DNA of 64,000 nt from Sciurus carolinensis (taxonomy: Eukaryota; Chordata; Mammalia; Rodentia; Sciuridae), in NCBI RefSeq assembly GCF_902686445.1, contig NW_025920104.1, positions 5,022,001 to 5,086,000 on the forward strand, read 5' to 3'. Positions 33,677 to 45,552 of the stretch are shown one piece after another. The first letter of the stretch is position 1, and each line of letters begins with the position of its first letter. The notes under the pieces are model-generated. The model had not been told where the DNA came from. It saw only the letters and a program-made list of their open reading frames with translations, and made no database searches. Position numbers and translations under genes: made by a program.

Positions 33677-34815
33677 GGTCTCTGTGCTCTGTTTCTCTAC
33701 ACTTGATCTGGGTTCTGGGCTCTGTGCTCTGTGCTCTGGTCTCTGTGCTCTGTGCTCTGTACTCTAGGCTCTGGGCTCTGTATTCTGTCTCTGTACTCTG
33801 GCTCTGTGCTCTGTGCTCTGGATTCTGTGCTCCATCTCTGTGTTCTGGGCTCTGGGTCTGTGCTTCGTGCTCTGGTCTCTGGGATCTGGGCCCTGTGCTC
33901 TGGGCTCTAGGCTCTTAGATTTGTGCACTGGGCTCTGTGCTCTGTGCTGTGTGATCTGGGCTCTGTTCTCTGGTCTCTGCACTCTGGACTCTGAAATATG
34001 GGCTCTTTGCTCTGTTCTCTGTGATCTGTACTCTGTTCTCTCTATTGTGTTCTCTCCTCTGGGTTCCAGACACTGTGCTCTGGGCTCTGTGCTCTGGTCT
34101 CTGGTCACTGTGCTCTGTGCTCTGTGCTCTGTATCTGTACCTTGGCTCTGTACTCTGGGTCTGGGCTGTGGACTATGTGCTATATTCTCTGGTCTGTGAT
34201 CAATGTGCTCTGGTCTCTGTGCTCTGCACTCTGTGCTCTGTGCTCTGTACTCTGTGCTATTTGCTCTGGCTCTGTGCTCTGTGTTCTGTGTTCTGTGCTG
34301 TGTGCTCTTGGCTCTGGTACTAGGCTCTGTCTCAATACTCTGGGTCTGGGCTCTGAACTCTCTCTCTGTTCTCTGGGTCCTTGCTCTGTGCTCTGTGCTC
34401 TGTGTTACTGCTCTGCACTCTGGGCTCTGGATCAGTGTTCTGACTCTTTGCTCTTTGCTCTGTGCTCTGTGCTCTGTGTTCTGGGCTCTCTGCTCTGTGC
34501 TCTGGCTCTCTGCTCTCTCTCTGTACTCAGTCCCCAGCTCTGTGTTCAGGGCACTGAGTTCTGTGCTCTGTCTCTGCATCTTGATTTTGGGCACAGGTGT
34601 GTATTCTGGTCTCTGTACTCTGTGCCCTGGACTCTGTGCTCTGGTCTCTGGACTCTGACTCTGAGCTCTCCCCTTTGTGCTCTGGACTCTGGTCATTCTT
34701 CTCTGTGCTCTGTCTCTTTACTCTGGTTCTGGCTCTGAACTCTGAGCACTGTTCTCTGTGCTCTGGGCACTGTGCTGTGGTCTCTGTGCTCTGTGCTCTG
34801 TGCTCTGGGTCCTGC
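33677..34815 (+). repeat. Heptad domain 8, CTCTG orientation
   Basis: About 1.1 kb. A well-preserved marker TCTCAATACTCTGGGTCTG lies at 34,329. The segment GAACTCTGAGCACTGTTCTC near 34,737 precedes the switch, as at the other CTCTG-to-CAGAG junctions. Confidence 0.92.
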
Positions 34816-36581
34816 AGGAGCCCAGAGTGAGAACAGAGAGCACCAAGTGCAGAGCACAGAGCCAGAGCCCAGAGCACAGAGCACAGAGCACAGAGCACAA
34901 AGCACAGAAAGCAGAGCAGGAGCCCAGAGCAAGAGCCCTGAGTGCAGAGTGCAAAGCACAGAGCACAGAGCACATAACAGAGAAAACAGAGCAGGAACAC
35001 AGAACAAGAGCTCAAATCACAGAGTACAAAGCACAGAACACAGAGCACAGAGCCAGGACCTAGAAAACAGAGAGAGATTCAGAGCACAGACCCAGAGTAT
35101 TGAGAGAGAATCCACAGCACAGTGCCAGAGCACAGATCTCAAAGCACAGAGCACTTATCACAGAGTGCAGAGCACAGAGAACAAAGTACAGAGCACAGAG
35201 ACCATAGCACAGAGGACAGAGTCCAGAGACCAGACTGAGTGTACATAGCCAGAGTACAGTGTAAGACAGAGCACAGAGCACAGATCCCAGAACACAGAGC
35301 ACAGTGATCAGAACCAGAGCACAGAGCACAGAGCCCAGTGCCCAGAACACAGAGCATAGAGCACAGAGGCAGAGCCCAGAGCACAGAGTGCAGAGCACAG
35401 AGCACAGAGTACAGAGCCAAGAACACAGAGCCCAGAGCACACAGCACAGTGACCAGAGACCAGAGCACAGAGTGCAGAGCACAGAACACAGAACCAGAGC
35501 CCAGAACACATTGTGCAGAGCATAGAGAACAGAGCCCAGAGCCCAGAGCATGCAGCACAGAGCACACAGCAGAGAGCACAGAGCCCAGTGTACAAATCAT
35601 CAAGACCAGAGCCCAGAGCCCAGAGCCAGAGCTCAGAGCCCAGAGCACAGTGCACAGAGCCAGAGCACACAGCCAGAGCCCAGAATAGACCCTGATTACA
35701 GAGACAGAACACAGAGATGAGAACCTAGAATACAGAGCCAAGAGCACAGAGACCAGAGACCAGAGCACAGAGCACAGAGTCCAGTGCCCAGACCAAGTGT
35801 AGAGGGACAAAACACAGGGACCAGAGCCCAGAACTCAGAGCACAGAGCATAGATACCACAGGCAGTTCCCAGAGCACATAGCACAGAGCTCAGAGACCGG
35901 AGCTCAGATCACACAGCACAGAGCTCAGAGATCACACACCATAGCAGAGAGCACAGAATCCAGAGTCTAGAACCAAGAGCACAGATACTAGAGACCATAG
36001 TACAGAGCACATAACTCAGAGCATGGATCCAGAGAACAGAGACAAAACACAGAGCCCACATACCAGAGCTCACAGCACAGAGAACAGAGGAGAGAAAGCC
36101 CAGAGCCAGAGTCCAGAGTGCAGATTTCAGAGCACCAAGCACACAGCCAGAGCACAGAGCACAGGGCAGAGAGCAGGAGACCAGAGCCAGAGCCCAGAGT
36201 TCAGAACGCAGAGCACAGAGCACAGATCCAGAGCACAGAACAAAGAGTACAGACCACTTACTGCAGAGCACAGAGCACAGAGGCAGATCCAAAGTACAGA
36301 GATAGAGCACAGAGCACAGAACCAGAGCCTAGAGCCACAGCTCAGATTGTCAAGTGAAGAGCACAGAGCACAGAGCTAGAGCACAGTGCACAGAGCACTG
36401 AGCCCAGAACTATAGTCAGAGACAGTGCCCAGAGCCAGAGTCCAGAGCACAGAGTGCAGAGCACACAGCCAAAGCCCAGAGCTGAGAGTATAGAGCACAG
36501 AGAACAGAGTAAATGGCACTGAGACCAGTGCAGAGAGCACAAACCAGAGCATGGAGCACAGAGCTGAGAGGCCAGACCCAC
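34816..36581 (-). repeat. Heptad domain 9, CAGAG orientation
   Basis: About 1.8 kb. It carries the reverse-complement marker CAGACCCAGAGTATTGAGAG near 35,083 and the reverse complement of the 'CCACAT...CCAGAGCTCACAG' marker near 36,055. It ends with GAGCACAAACCAGAGCATGG and the shared junction. Confidence 0.92.
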
Positions 36582-39500
36582 AGCTCTGGGCTCTGGCTCT
36601 ATTCTCTCTGCTCTGTGCTCTGAACTCTGGTCACTGTGCTCTGTGCTCTGTCTCTGTACTTTGGCTCTGGCTCTCAGCTCTGGGCTCTGGGCTCTGGGCT
36701 CTGGGCTCTGTACTCTGGTCTCTGTGCTATGTCCACTCTGCTCTGGACTGTGTGCTCTGGACTTTGGCTCTGGGCTCTTTCTCAATACTCTGGGTCTGGG
36801 CTCTGAATTCTGTCTCCTTTCTCTGTGTCCTGACTCTGTGCTCTGTGCTCTGGCTATGTGATCTTGCTTTGTGCTCTGCACAGTGTGCTCTGGGCTCTGG
36901 GTCTGTGCTCTGGCTCTGCAGTCTGCACTCTGGGCTCTGGATCTGTGCTCTGTGCTCTGTGCCCTTGGCTCTGTGTTCTGGCTCTGTGTTCTGGCTCTGT
37001 GTCCTGTGCTCTGTGCTCTGGCTCTTTTCTCAGTGTTCTGTGCTCTAGCTTTGTGCTCTGTGCTCTGCACTCTGCATTCTGGGCTCTGGCTCTGGGCTCT
37101 CTCTCTCCTCCCTGTGCTCTATGCTGTGAGATCTGGGATGTTATCTCTGTGTTCTGTCTCTGTTCTCTGGACCTAACCTCTGAGCTATGTGCTCTCTGCT
37201 CTGGTTTCTGTGTTCTGTTCTCTGTATTATGTTCTGTGGTCTCTGGACTCTGTGCTCTGTGCTCTGTTCTGTGGTCTCTATGCTCTGTGCTCTGAGCTCT
37301 GGCCACTGGTCTCTGTGTTCTGTCCCTCTACACTTTGTCTAGGCAGTGGACTCTGTACTCTGTGCTCTTGTCTCTGCATGCTGTGCTTTGTGCTGTGTAC
37401 TTTAGGCTCTGGGCTCTGTGTTCTGTCTCTGTACTCTGAGTGTGTGCTCTGGTAACTGTGCTCTGTGCTCTCTGCTCTGAACTCTGTGTTCTTGGCTCTG
37501 TGCTCTGGGTTCTGCATTCTGGCCTCTGGCTCTGTGCTCTGGACTTTGGACTCTGGGCTCTGGGCACTGTACTCTGCTCTGGTCTATGGTCATACTGCTC
37601 TGTGCTCCCTCCCTGTACTCTTGCTCTCTACTCTGTGTCTGTGCTCAGGTCTCTGTGCTCTATGCATTGTGTTCTGTGATCTGTGCTCTGTGCTCAGGGC
37701 TGTGTACTCTGGGCTCAGGTTCTAGGCTCTGTCTCAATACGCTGGATCAGGGCTCTGAACTCTGTCTCTGTATTCTGGGTCTTGGCTCTGTGCTCTGCAC
37801 TTTGTGCTCTAGGCTCTGGCTCTGTGCTCCTGCTCTGTTTTCTGAGCTCTCTGCTCTGTATTTTGTGCTTTTTGCTCTGGGCTCTGGGCTCTGATTCTGA
37901 CTATGTGATTTTGCTTTGTGCTCTGCACTGTATGCTCTGGCCTCTGACTCTGTGTTGTGGCTCTGTGCTCTGTGCTCTGACACTGCACTCGGTTCTCTGG
38001 ACTCTGGCTCTAGGCTCTGACTTTATGATCTATGTTCTGTGTTCTACACTCTGGTCATTGTGCACTGTGCTCTGTGCTCTATCTCTGTACTCTGGGCTCT
38101 GGCTCAGTGCTCTGTGCTCTCTGCATTGTGCTCTGTGCTCTGGCTTTGTACTCTGTGCTCTTCTCTCTGCACTGTGCTCCTCTTCTGTTCTCCATGCTCT
38201 CTGCTCTGGTCTCTCGCTCTGATCACTGGCTTTGTGCTCTGTGTTCTGAGCCCATGGCTCAGGTCTCTGAGCTCAGTGCTCCTGACCATGGGCTCTGCCT
38301 CTGTGCTCTGTGCTCTGGGTTCTGGTCTCTGTACTCTGGTCTCTGTGCTTGTGCTCTACACTCTGCTCTGTGCTTGTGCTCTACACTCTGCACTCTGGGC
38401 TCTGACTCTGTGCTCTGGCTCTGTTCTTTCTGCTCTGTGCTCTGGGCTCTTTGCTCTGAGCTCTGGGCTCTGAACTGTGTTTTTTCTCTGTACTCTGGGC
38501 TCTGGGATCTGTGTTTTGTGCTCTGGTCTCTGTGCTCTGTGCTCTGTCTTCTGTGCTCTGTATTCTGTTCTCTGGGCTCTGTGCTCTGGGCTCTGGCTCT
38601 CAGCTCTGTTTCTCTACTCTGGGTCTTGGGTCTTGGCTCTGTGCTTTGTGCTCTGTGCTCTGGTCTCAGCTCTGGCTCTGGGCTCTGACTCTCTGCTCTA
38701 TCTCTGTTCTTTGTGCTGTGAGCTCTGGAATGTGGGCTCTGTGTTCTGTCTCTGTCCTCTGGATCTATGCTCTCTGCTCTGTGTTCTGTACTCTGGTCTC
38801 TGGGCTCTGTACCCTGGTCTTTGTGATCTGTGCTCTGCACTCTGTGCTATGTGCTCTGGCTCTATTCTCTGTGCTCTGTGCTGTGGGGTCTTTGCTCTGA
38901 TCTCTGGGCTGTGGGCTGTGTTCTGTCTCTGTAATCTGGGTCTGGGATCTGGGATCTGTGTTCTGTGCTCTCGTCTCTGTGCTCTGTGATCACTGCTGTA
39001 TGCCCTGTTCTCTGTGCTCTGTGATCTGGGCTCTGGCTCTTGGTCTGTCTCTCCACTCTGGGTCTTGGCTCTGTGCTTTGTGCTCTGTGCTCTGCTCTCT
39101 GGGTACTGGCTCTGTGTTCTCTACTCTCTGCTCTGTGCTCTCTGCTCTGCCATTGTGCTCTGTGCTCTCTGCCCTGGCTCTGTGCCCTGTGATCTGTGCT
39201 GTATGCCCTGTTCTCTGTTCTCTGAGTTCTGGGCTCTGTCTCTTGGCTCTGTCTCTCTACTCTGGGTCTTGGCTCTGTGCTTTGTCCTCTGTGATCTGGT
39301 CTCTGTTCTCTGTTTCTGGGCTCTGCGCTCTGTGCTCAGGGCTCTGGCTCTGTGCTCCCTGTTGTGTGCTCTGTGCTTTCTGTTCTGTGCTCTGTGTTCT
39401 GCTCTTTGTGCTCTGGGTTCTAGCTCTGGGATTCTCCTCTGTTCTCTGTGCTCTGTGCGCAGGGCTCTGGCTCTGGGCACTGACTCTGTGCTTGTGCTCA

Positions 39501-39752
39501 GTGCTCTGTGTTCTGGGTTTTGGGCTCTGTACTCTGGATATATGCTCTGAGCTATGTGCTCTCTGCTCTGCATTCTGTGCTCAGGGCTCTGTCTCTGTGC
39601 TTTGTGTTCTGTGCTCTGGCTCTGTACTCTATGCTCTGCACTCTGACCTCTGTACTCTGACTCTGTATCTGAGTTATGGGCACTATTCTCTGTTCTATGG
39701 GTTCTGTGCTGCAGTCTCTATGCTCTGTGCTCTGTGCTCTGTGCACTGGGCT
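36582..39752 (+). repeat. Heptad domain 10, CTCTG orientation
   Basis: About 3.2 kb with at least two copies of the TCTCAATAC marker (36,780 and 37,731) and two tandem copies of a ~200-bp block containing 'gctgtatgccctgttctctg' (38,994 and 39,199). It shows clear higher-order duplication. Confidence 0.92.
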
Positions 39753-41596
39753 CAGAGCAGGATCCCAGTGCCAGAACCCAGAGCATAGAGTACATAGCAC
39801 AGAGCCAGAGCACAGAGCACAGAGCACAGACCACAAAGCACAGAGCACACATCACAAAGCACATGAAACAGAGTAGGTGCCCAGAGTCAGAGCCCAGAAG
39901 ACTGGGTGCAGAGCACAGAGCACAGAGTACAGAGCCAGGACTGAGAGAACAGAGACAGCCTTCAGAGCCCAGACTCAGAGTATTGAGAGACAGACTTAGA
40001 GCAAGAGCCCAGAGCACACAGCCCAGAGCACAAAGCTTAGAGTACAGAGAACTTATCACAGTGTAGAGCACAGAGAACAAAGCACAGAGCCCAGACACAG
40101 CGCCCAGAGCTCAGAGCCCAAAGTCCAGAGGCCAGAGCTCAGAGACAAAGCAGAGAGCACAGAGCTCAGAGAGCAGAGACCATAGCACAGAACACAAAGC
40201 ACAAGCTCAGAGACCAGAGACCACAGCACAGAGCCCCGTGCCAAGAACACAGAACACAGAGCACAGAGAAGAGAGCACAGAGCACAGAGCCCAGAGCCAG
40301 AGCACAGTGCACAGAGCACTGAACCCAGACCCAGAGTCAGAGACAGTTCCCACATCCAGAGTTCAGAGCCCAGAAGTCAGAGCACAGATCACAGAGACCA
40401 CAGAACAGAGCCAAGACCCAGAGTACAGAGAGAGAACAAAGAACCCAGAGCCCAGAGCTTGCAACACAGAGCACAGAGAACAGAGAAAGAGTTCGGTGTC
40501 AGAGCTCAGACCACAGAGTGAAGAGCACAGAGCACAGAGCCAGAGCACAGATCACAGAGAACAGATCCAGAGCCCTGAGCACAGAGCCCAGAGCCCAGAG
40601 CCAGAGCCCAGAGTCAGAGCCCAGAGAACAGAGCACAGAGCACAAAGCACAGAGCTGAGTCCCAAAATAGAGAGACAGAGCCGAGAACAAGAGCCCAGAG
40701 CCCAGAGCACACAGAACAGGGTGTACAGCACACATTACAGAGCACAGAGCACAGAGTACTGAACACAGAACACAGAGCCCAGAGCCCAGACCCAGAGTAC
40801 GGAGGCAGAACACAGCCCACATCTCAGAGCTCAGAGCAAAGAGCCCACAGCACAGAGCACAGAGAACAGAACCAGAGTACAGGGCCAGAGCCCAAAGCAC
40901 AGAGCACAGAGCACAGGGGCAGAACTCACAGCCAAGAGCTCTGTGACAGAGACCTGAGCACAGGGCGCAGAGCACAGAGACAGAGCACAGGGTCAGTGCT
41001 CACAACCAGAGCCCAGAGTAGAGAGCACAGAGAACAGAGGAGGAGCCCAGCACCAGAGTGCAGAGTGCAGAGTGCAGATCACAGAGCACCGAGCCAGAGC
41101 ACAGAACATAGAGGACAGAGCCAGAGCTCTGAGCACAGAGCACAGAACCCAGAGCCAAAGCCCAGAGACCAGAGAACAGTGCACAAAGCACTGAGCCAAG
41201 ATTCAGAATAGAGAGACAGAGTCGAGAGCCAGAGACCAGAGCCCAGAGCCCAGTCAAAAGTGTGTACAGCAGAGATCACAGAGCACAGAGACAGAGCAGA
41301 AAGCACAGAGTGCAGAGCATAGAAAACAGAACCAGAGCACAGAACAGAAAGCACAGAGACAGAGCCATAAGCACAGAACACAGAGCACAGAGCACAGATC
41401 CAGAGTACAGAGACAGAACACAGAGCCCACATCCCAGAGCTCAAAGCACAGAGCAGAGAACAGAGAGAGAGAGAGCCCAGAGTCAGAGCCCAGAGTGCAG
41501 AGTGCAGAGCAGTGAGCACAGCCAGAGCACAGAACACAGAGCACAGTGACCAGAATCCAGAGCACAGAGCAAAAAGCAAAGAGCCAAAGCCCAGAA
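39753..41596 (-). repeat. Heptad domain 11, CAGAG orientation
   Basis: About 1.8 kb. The reverse-complement marker CTCAGAGTATTGAGAGACAG is near 39,975. The block at 40,725-40,870 is the reverse complement of blocks at 38,877-39,010 and 42,705-42,860 in neighbouring CTCTG domains, so the sequence was copied in inverted form. Confidence 0.92.
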
Positions 41597-43765
41597 CTCT
41601 GGGTCTGGGCTTTTAGCTCTGTACTCTGTGTTCTGGTTTGTGCTCTGTGCTCTAGACTCTGTGGTCTTTACTCTGTTCTATGTGCTATGTACTCTCAGCT
41701 TTTCGCTCTGGCTGTGTGCTCTGTGATCTGTGCTCTGGACTCTGGTGTCTGGTTATTATGCTCTGTTATCTGTGCTCTGGACTCTGGATTCTGAGCTCTC
41801 TTCTCTGTGCTCGGTGCTCTGGTCTCTGCACACTGGCCTCTGGCTCTGTGCTTTGGGCTCTGGGCTCTGTGTTCTGGTCTCTGGTTACTGTGCTCTGTGC
41901 TCTGTGTTCTGTCTCTGTACTCTGTGTCTGGGTTCTGGTCTCTGTGCTTTGCACTCCATGCTCTTTGCTTTGTGCTCTGCACTCTATGCTCTGCCTCGTG
42001 TTGTGTGCTCTCTGCTCTGGTCTGTGTGCTCTGGGCTCTGGTTTCAGTCTCTGTCTCAATACTCTGGATTTTGGCTCTGAACTCTGTTCTCTGGGTCCTG
42101 GCTCTGTGCTCTGGTTCTGCACTTTGTGCTCTGTGCTGGATAATCAGGAATCTGACTCTGGGCACTTTTTCTAACTCTGGTTCTTGGCTCACAGAGTGGG
42201 TTCTGCACTCTGAACTCTGGGCTCCTCCTCTGTCCTCTGTGCTCTCTGCTCTGGGCTCTGGCTCTAAGCACCAGCTCTGTACTCTGTACTCTGCGCCTTT
42301 TGTTCATGTCTCTGAGCTCAGTGCTCTTGGCTCTGTGCTCTGCCTCTGTGATCTCTGCTCTGGTTTCTGGACTTTGGCTATAGGTTCTGTGCTCTGTGTT
42401 CTGTGCTCTGGTTTGGTGCTCTCTTCTCTCTGCTCTGTGCTCTGCACACTGCACTCTGCATTCTGGTGCTGGACTCCTCCACTGTTCTCTGTGTTCTTTG
42501 CTTTGGGCTCTGGCTCTGAGCACTGGCTCTGTGCTCAATGCTCTGTGCTCTGTGCCCTGTACTCAGGTCTCTGTCACAGTGTTCTTGGCTGTGAGCTCTG
42601 ACTCTCTGTTCTGTGCTCTGTATAGTTGTCTCTGTGCTCTGTGCTCTGCACTGTGCACTCTGGGCTTGGGCTTTGTGCTCTAACTCTGTTCTCTGTGCTC
42701 TGTGCTGTGGGCTCTTTGCTCTGAGTCTGAGCTGTGGGCTGTGTTCTGTCTCTGTACTCTGGGTCAGGGCTCTGGGATCTGTGTATTGTGCTCTGTTTTC
42801 TGTATTCTGTGATTTGTGCTCTGGTTCTGTGCTCTGTGATTTTTACAGTACTCCCTGTTCTCTGCACTCTATGCTCTGTTTTCTGTGTTTTGACTCAGTG
42901 CTCTGTTCTCTGCATTCTGCACTCTGGGTTTTGGCTCTGTGCTCTTTGCTCTCTGCTCTCTGCTCTCTGCTCTGTGCTCTGTCTCTCTGGACTCTGACTC
43001 TGGACTCTATCTCTGTTCTCTGTGCTCTATGCTTAGCACTCTGGGCTCTGGGTTCTGTGTTCTATCTCTGAAATATGGGTCTCAGCTCTGTGCTTTGGTC
43101 TCTGTGATCTGTGCTCTGACCTCTGGGCTCTGGTTATTGTTCTGTTTCTCTATACTTAGTCTGGGCTATTAACTCTGTGCTCTGGCTCTGTGCTCTGTGC
43201 TCTGACTCTGCACTCTGTGCTCTGGCCTCTGGTATTGGGCTCTGGCTCTTTCTTCTGGCTCTGTGTACTGCACTCTTCACTCTGGACTCTGGATCAGTGT
43301 TCTAGCTCTGTTGTGTGTGCTCTCTTCTCTGCACTCTGTGATCCAGATTCTGGCTCTGTGCTCTTTGATCTGTACTCTGGGCTAGGTGTTGTGGGCTCTG
43401 TTGTCTGTACTCTGCACTCTGCGCTCTGGGCTCTGGCTCTTTGCTCTCTGTCCTATGCTCTGGCTCTTTGCTCTGTGCTCTGCACTCTGTGTTCTGGGCT
43501 CTCACTCTGAGCTCTGTCTCTGTTCTCTGTGCTCTTTGCTGTGAGCTCTGGGATGTGGGCTTTGTGTTCTGTCTCTGTACTCTAGATCTATGCTCTGAGC
43601 TATGTGCTTTCTGCTCTGCACTCTGTGCTCTGGGCTCTGACTCTGTGCTCTGTGTTCAGGGCTCTGGCTCAGAATTCTGGCTCGGGCTCTGAGCTCTGGG
43701 CACTGATCTCTGTGCTCTGGGCTCTGTGCTATAGGCTTTGTGTTTTGTGCTCTGTGCACTGGACT
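41597..43765 (+). repeat. Heptad domain 12, CTCTG orientation
   Basis: About 2.2 kb beginning AACTCTGGGTCTGGGC. The marker TCTCAATACTCTGGATTTTGG is at 42,053. It ends in the shared CTCTG-to-CAGAG junction. Confidence 0.92.
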
Positions 43766-44109
43766 CAGAGAAGGAGCCCAGAGCCACAACCCAGAGCACA
43801 GAGTGCAGAGCACAGAGCTAGGGCCCAGAGCAGAGAGTGTAGAGCCCAGACCTCAGAGCACAGAGCACAGAGACCACAACACAGATCCTGGAACACACAG
43901 CCCAGAGCCCAGAGACAAGAGCTCAGAGAGAGAGCACAGAGCACAGAGCACAGATCTCTGAGACTAGAGACCACAGCACTGAGCCCAAAGAACAGAGCAT
44001 AGAACATAGAACGCAGAGCACAGAGTGCAGATCACACCACCAGAGCCCAGAGCCAAGAGCACAGAGCACAAACCAGAGCACGGAGAATAGAGCCAAGAGT
44101 CCAGATCTG
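43766..44109 (-). repeat. Heptad domain 13, CAGAG orientation
   Basis: 344 bp bounded on both sides by the two common junction types, a minimal fold-back unit of this array. Confidence 0.92.
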
Positions 44110-45552
44110 GAGTTCTGGGCTGTGGCTCTGTGCTCTCTGCTCTGTGTTCTGGACTCTGGTCACTGTGCTATGCTCTGTGCTCTGTGCTCTGTCTCTGTAT
44201 TCTGACTCTGGGCTCCGAACTCTGGGCTCTGGGCTCTGTGTTCTTTCTCTGTACTCTGGATCTCCGCTCTGTGCTCAGTGCTTTGTGCTCTAGACTCTGT
44301 ATTCTGGGATCTATGCTCTGTGCTCTGTGCTCTGTGCTCTACACTCTGGCCTCTGTCTCTGTGCACTTGGCTCTGGGCTCTGTGCTCTTGGATCTGTGCT
44401 CTGTACTGTGTACTTTGGACTCTGTTTTCTGGGCTTTGTGGCTTTGTGCTCTGGGTTCTAGTTCTGTGCTGTGTGCTCTCTGCTATGGGCTCTGAGCACT
44501 GGGCTCTGTGCTCTCATCTCTGGTCTCTGTGCTCTGCACTCCAAGCTCTTTGCTCTGTTATCTGTGTGTGCTATTCTCTGTGCTCTGTCCTCTGGGCTCT
44601 GTCTCTGGGTTCCTATTCTGTGCTCTCTGCTCTGTGCTCAGGGCTCTGACTCTGTGCTCTATCCTCTGTGCTCTATGCCCTGGCACAGTGCTCTGTGCTC
44701 TCTGCTCTGGCTCTGTGCTCTGTAATCTGTGATCTACTCCCTATTCTGTGTTCTCTGTGTTCCAGGATTTGACTCTTGGTTCTGTTTCTCTATTCTGGCT
44801 TTTGGCTCTGTGCTTTGTGCTCTGTGCACTGGTCTTTGAGCTCTGGCTCTGGGCACTCTGCTCTGTGCTCAGGGCTCTGCCTCTGTGCTCTGTATTCTGT
44901 GCTCTGGGTTCTGGCTCTGGAATCTTCTGTTCTCTGTGCTCTGTGCTGGGCTCTGGCTCTGAGCACTGGCTCTGTACTGTGTGCTCTGTTCTCTGTGCCC
45001 TGTGCTCATGTATCTGTGCTCAGTGCACTTGGCCATAGGCTCTGCCTCTGTGCTCTGTGCTGGGGGCTATATGCTCAGAGCTCTGGGCTGTGGGCTCTGT
45101 GTTCTGTGATGTGTGCTGTACATACTGTTCTCTGGGCTCTGTGTTCTGGATTCTGTCTCTCGGCTCAGTCTCTCTACTCTGGGTCTTGGCTCTGTGCATT
45201 GTGCTCTGTGCTCCGTACTCTGTTTTCTGGGCTCTGGTTCTGTGCTCTGTGCTCTCTGTTCTGTGCTCTGGCATTGTGTTCTGTGCTCTGCACTCTGCAC
45301 TTTGGACTCTGACTCTGGTTTCTATCTCTGTTCTCTGTGCTCTTTGCTGTGATCTCTGTGATGTGCACTTTGTGTTCTGTCTCTGTACTCTGGATCTATT
45401 CTCTGAGCTATGTGCTCTCTGCTCTGCATTCTGTGCTCTGTGTTCTGTTCTCTGGCTCTGTATTCTATGCTCTGTACTGTGACCTCTGTACTCTGACTCT
45501 GGCTCTGAGCTCTGGGCACTGTTCTCTGTGCTCTGTGCTCTGTGCACTGTGC
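44110..45552 (+). repeat. Heptad domain 14, CTCTG orientation
   Basis: About 1.4 kb. It starts with the shared post-junction segment (TTCTGGGCTGTGGCTCTGTG) and ends with GAGCTCTGGGCACTGTTCTC and the shared junction. It includes a copy of the 'gtgtgctgtacatactgttc' block near 45,113. Confidence 0.92.
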
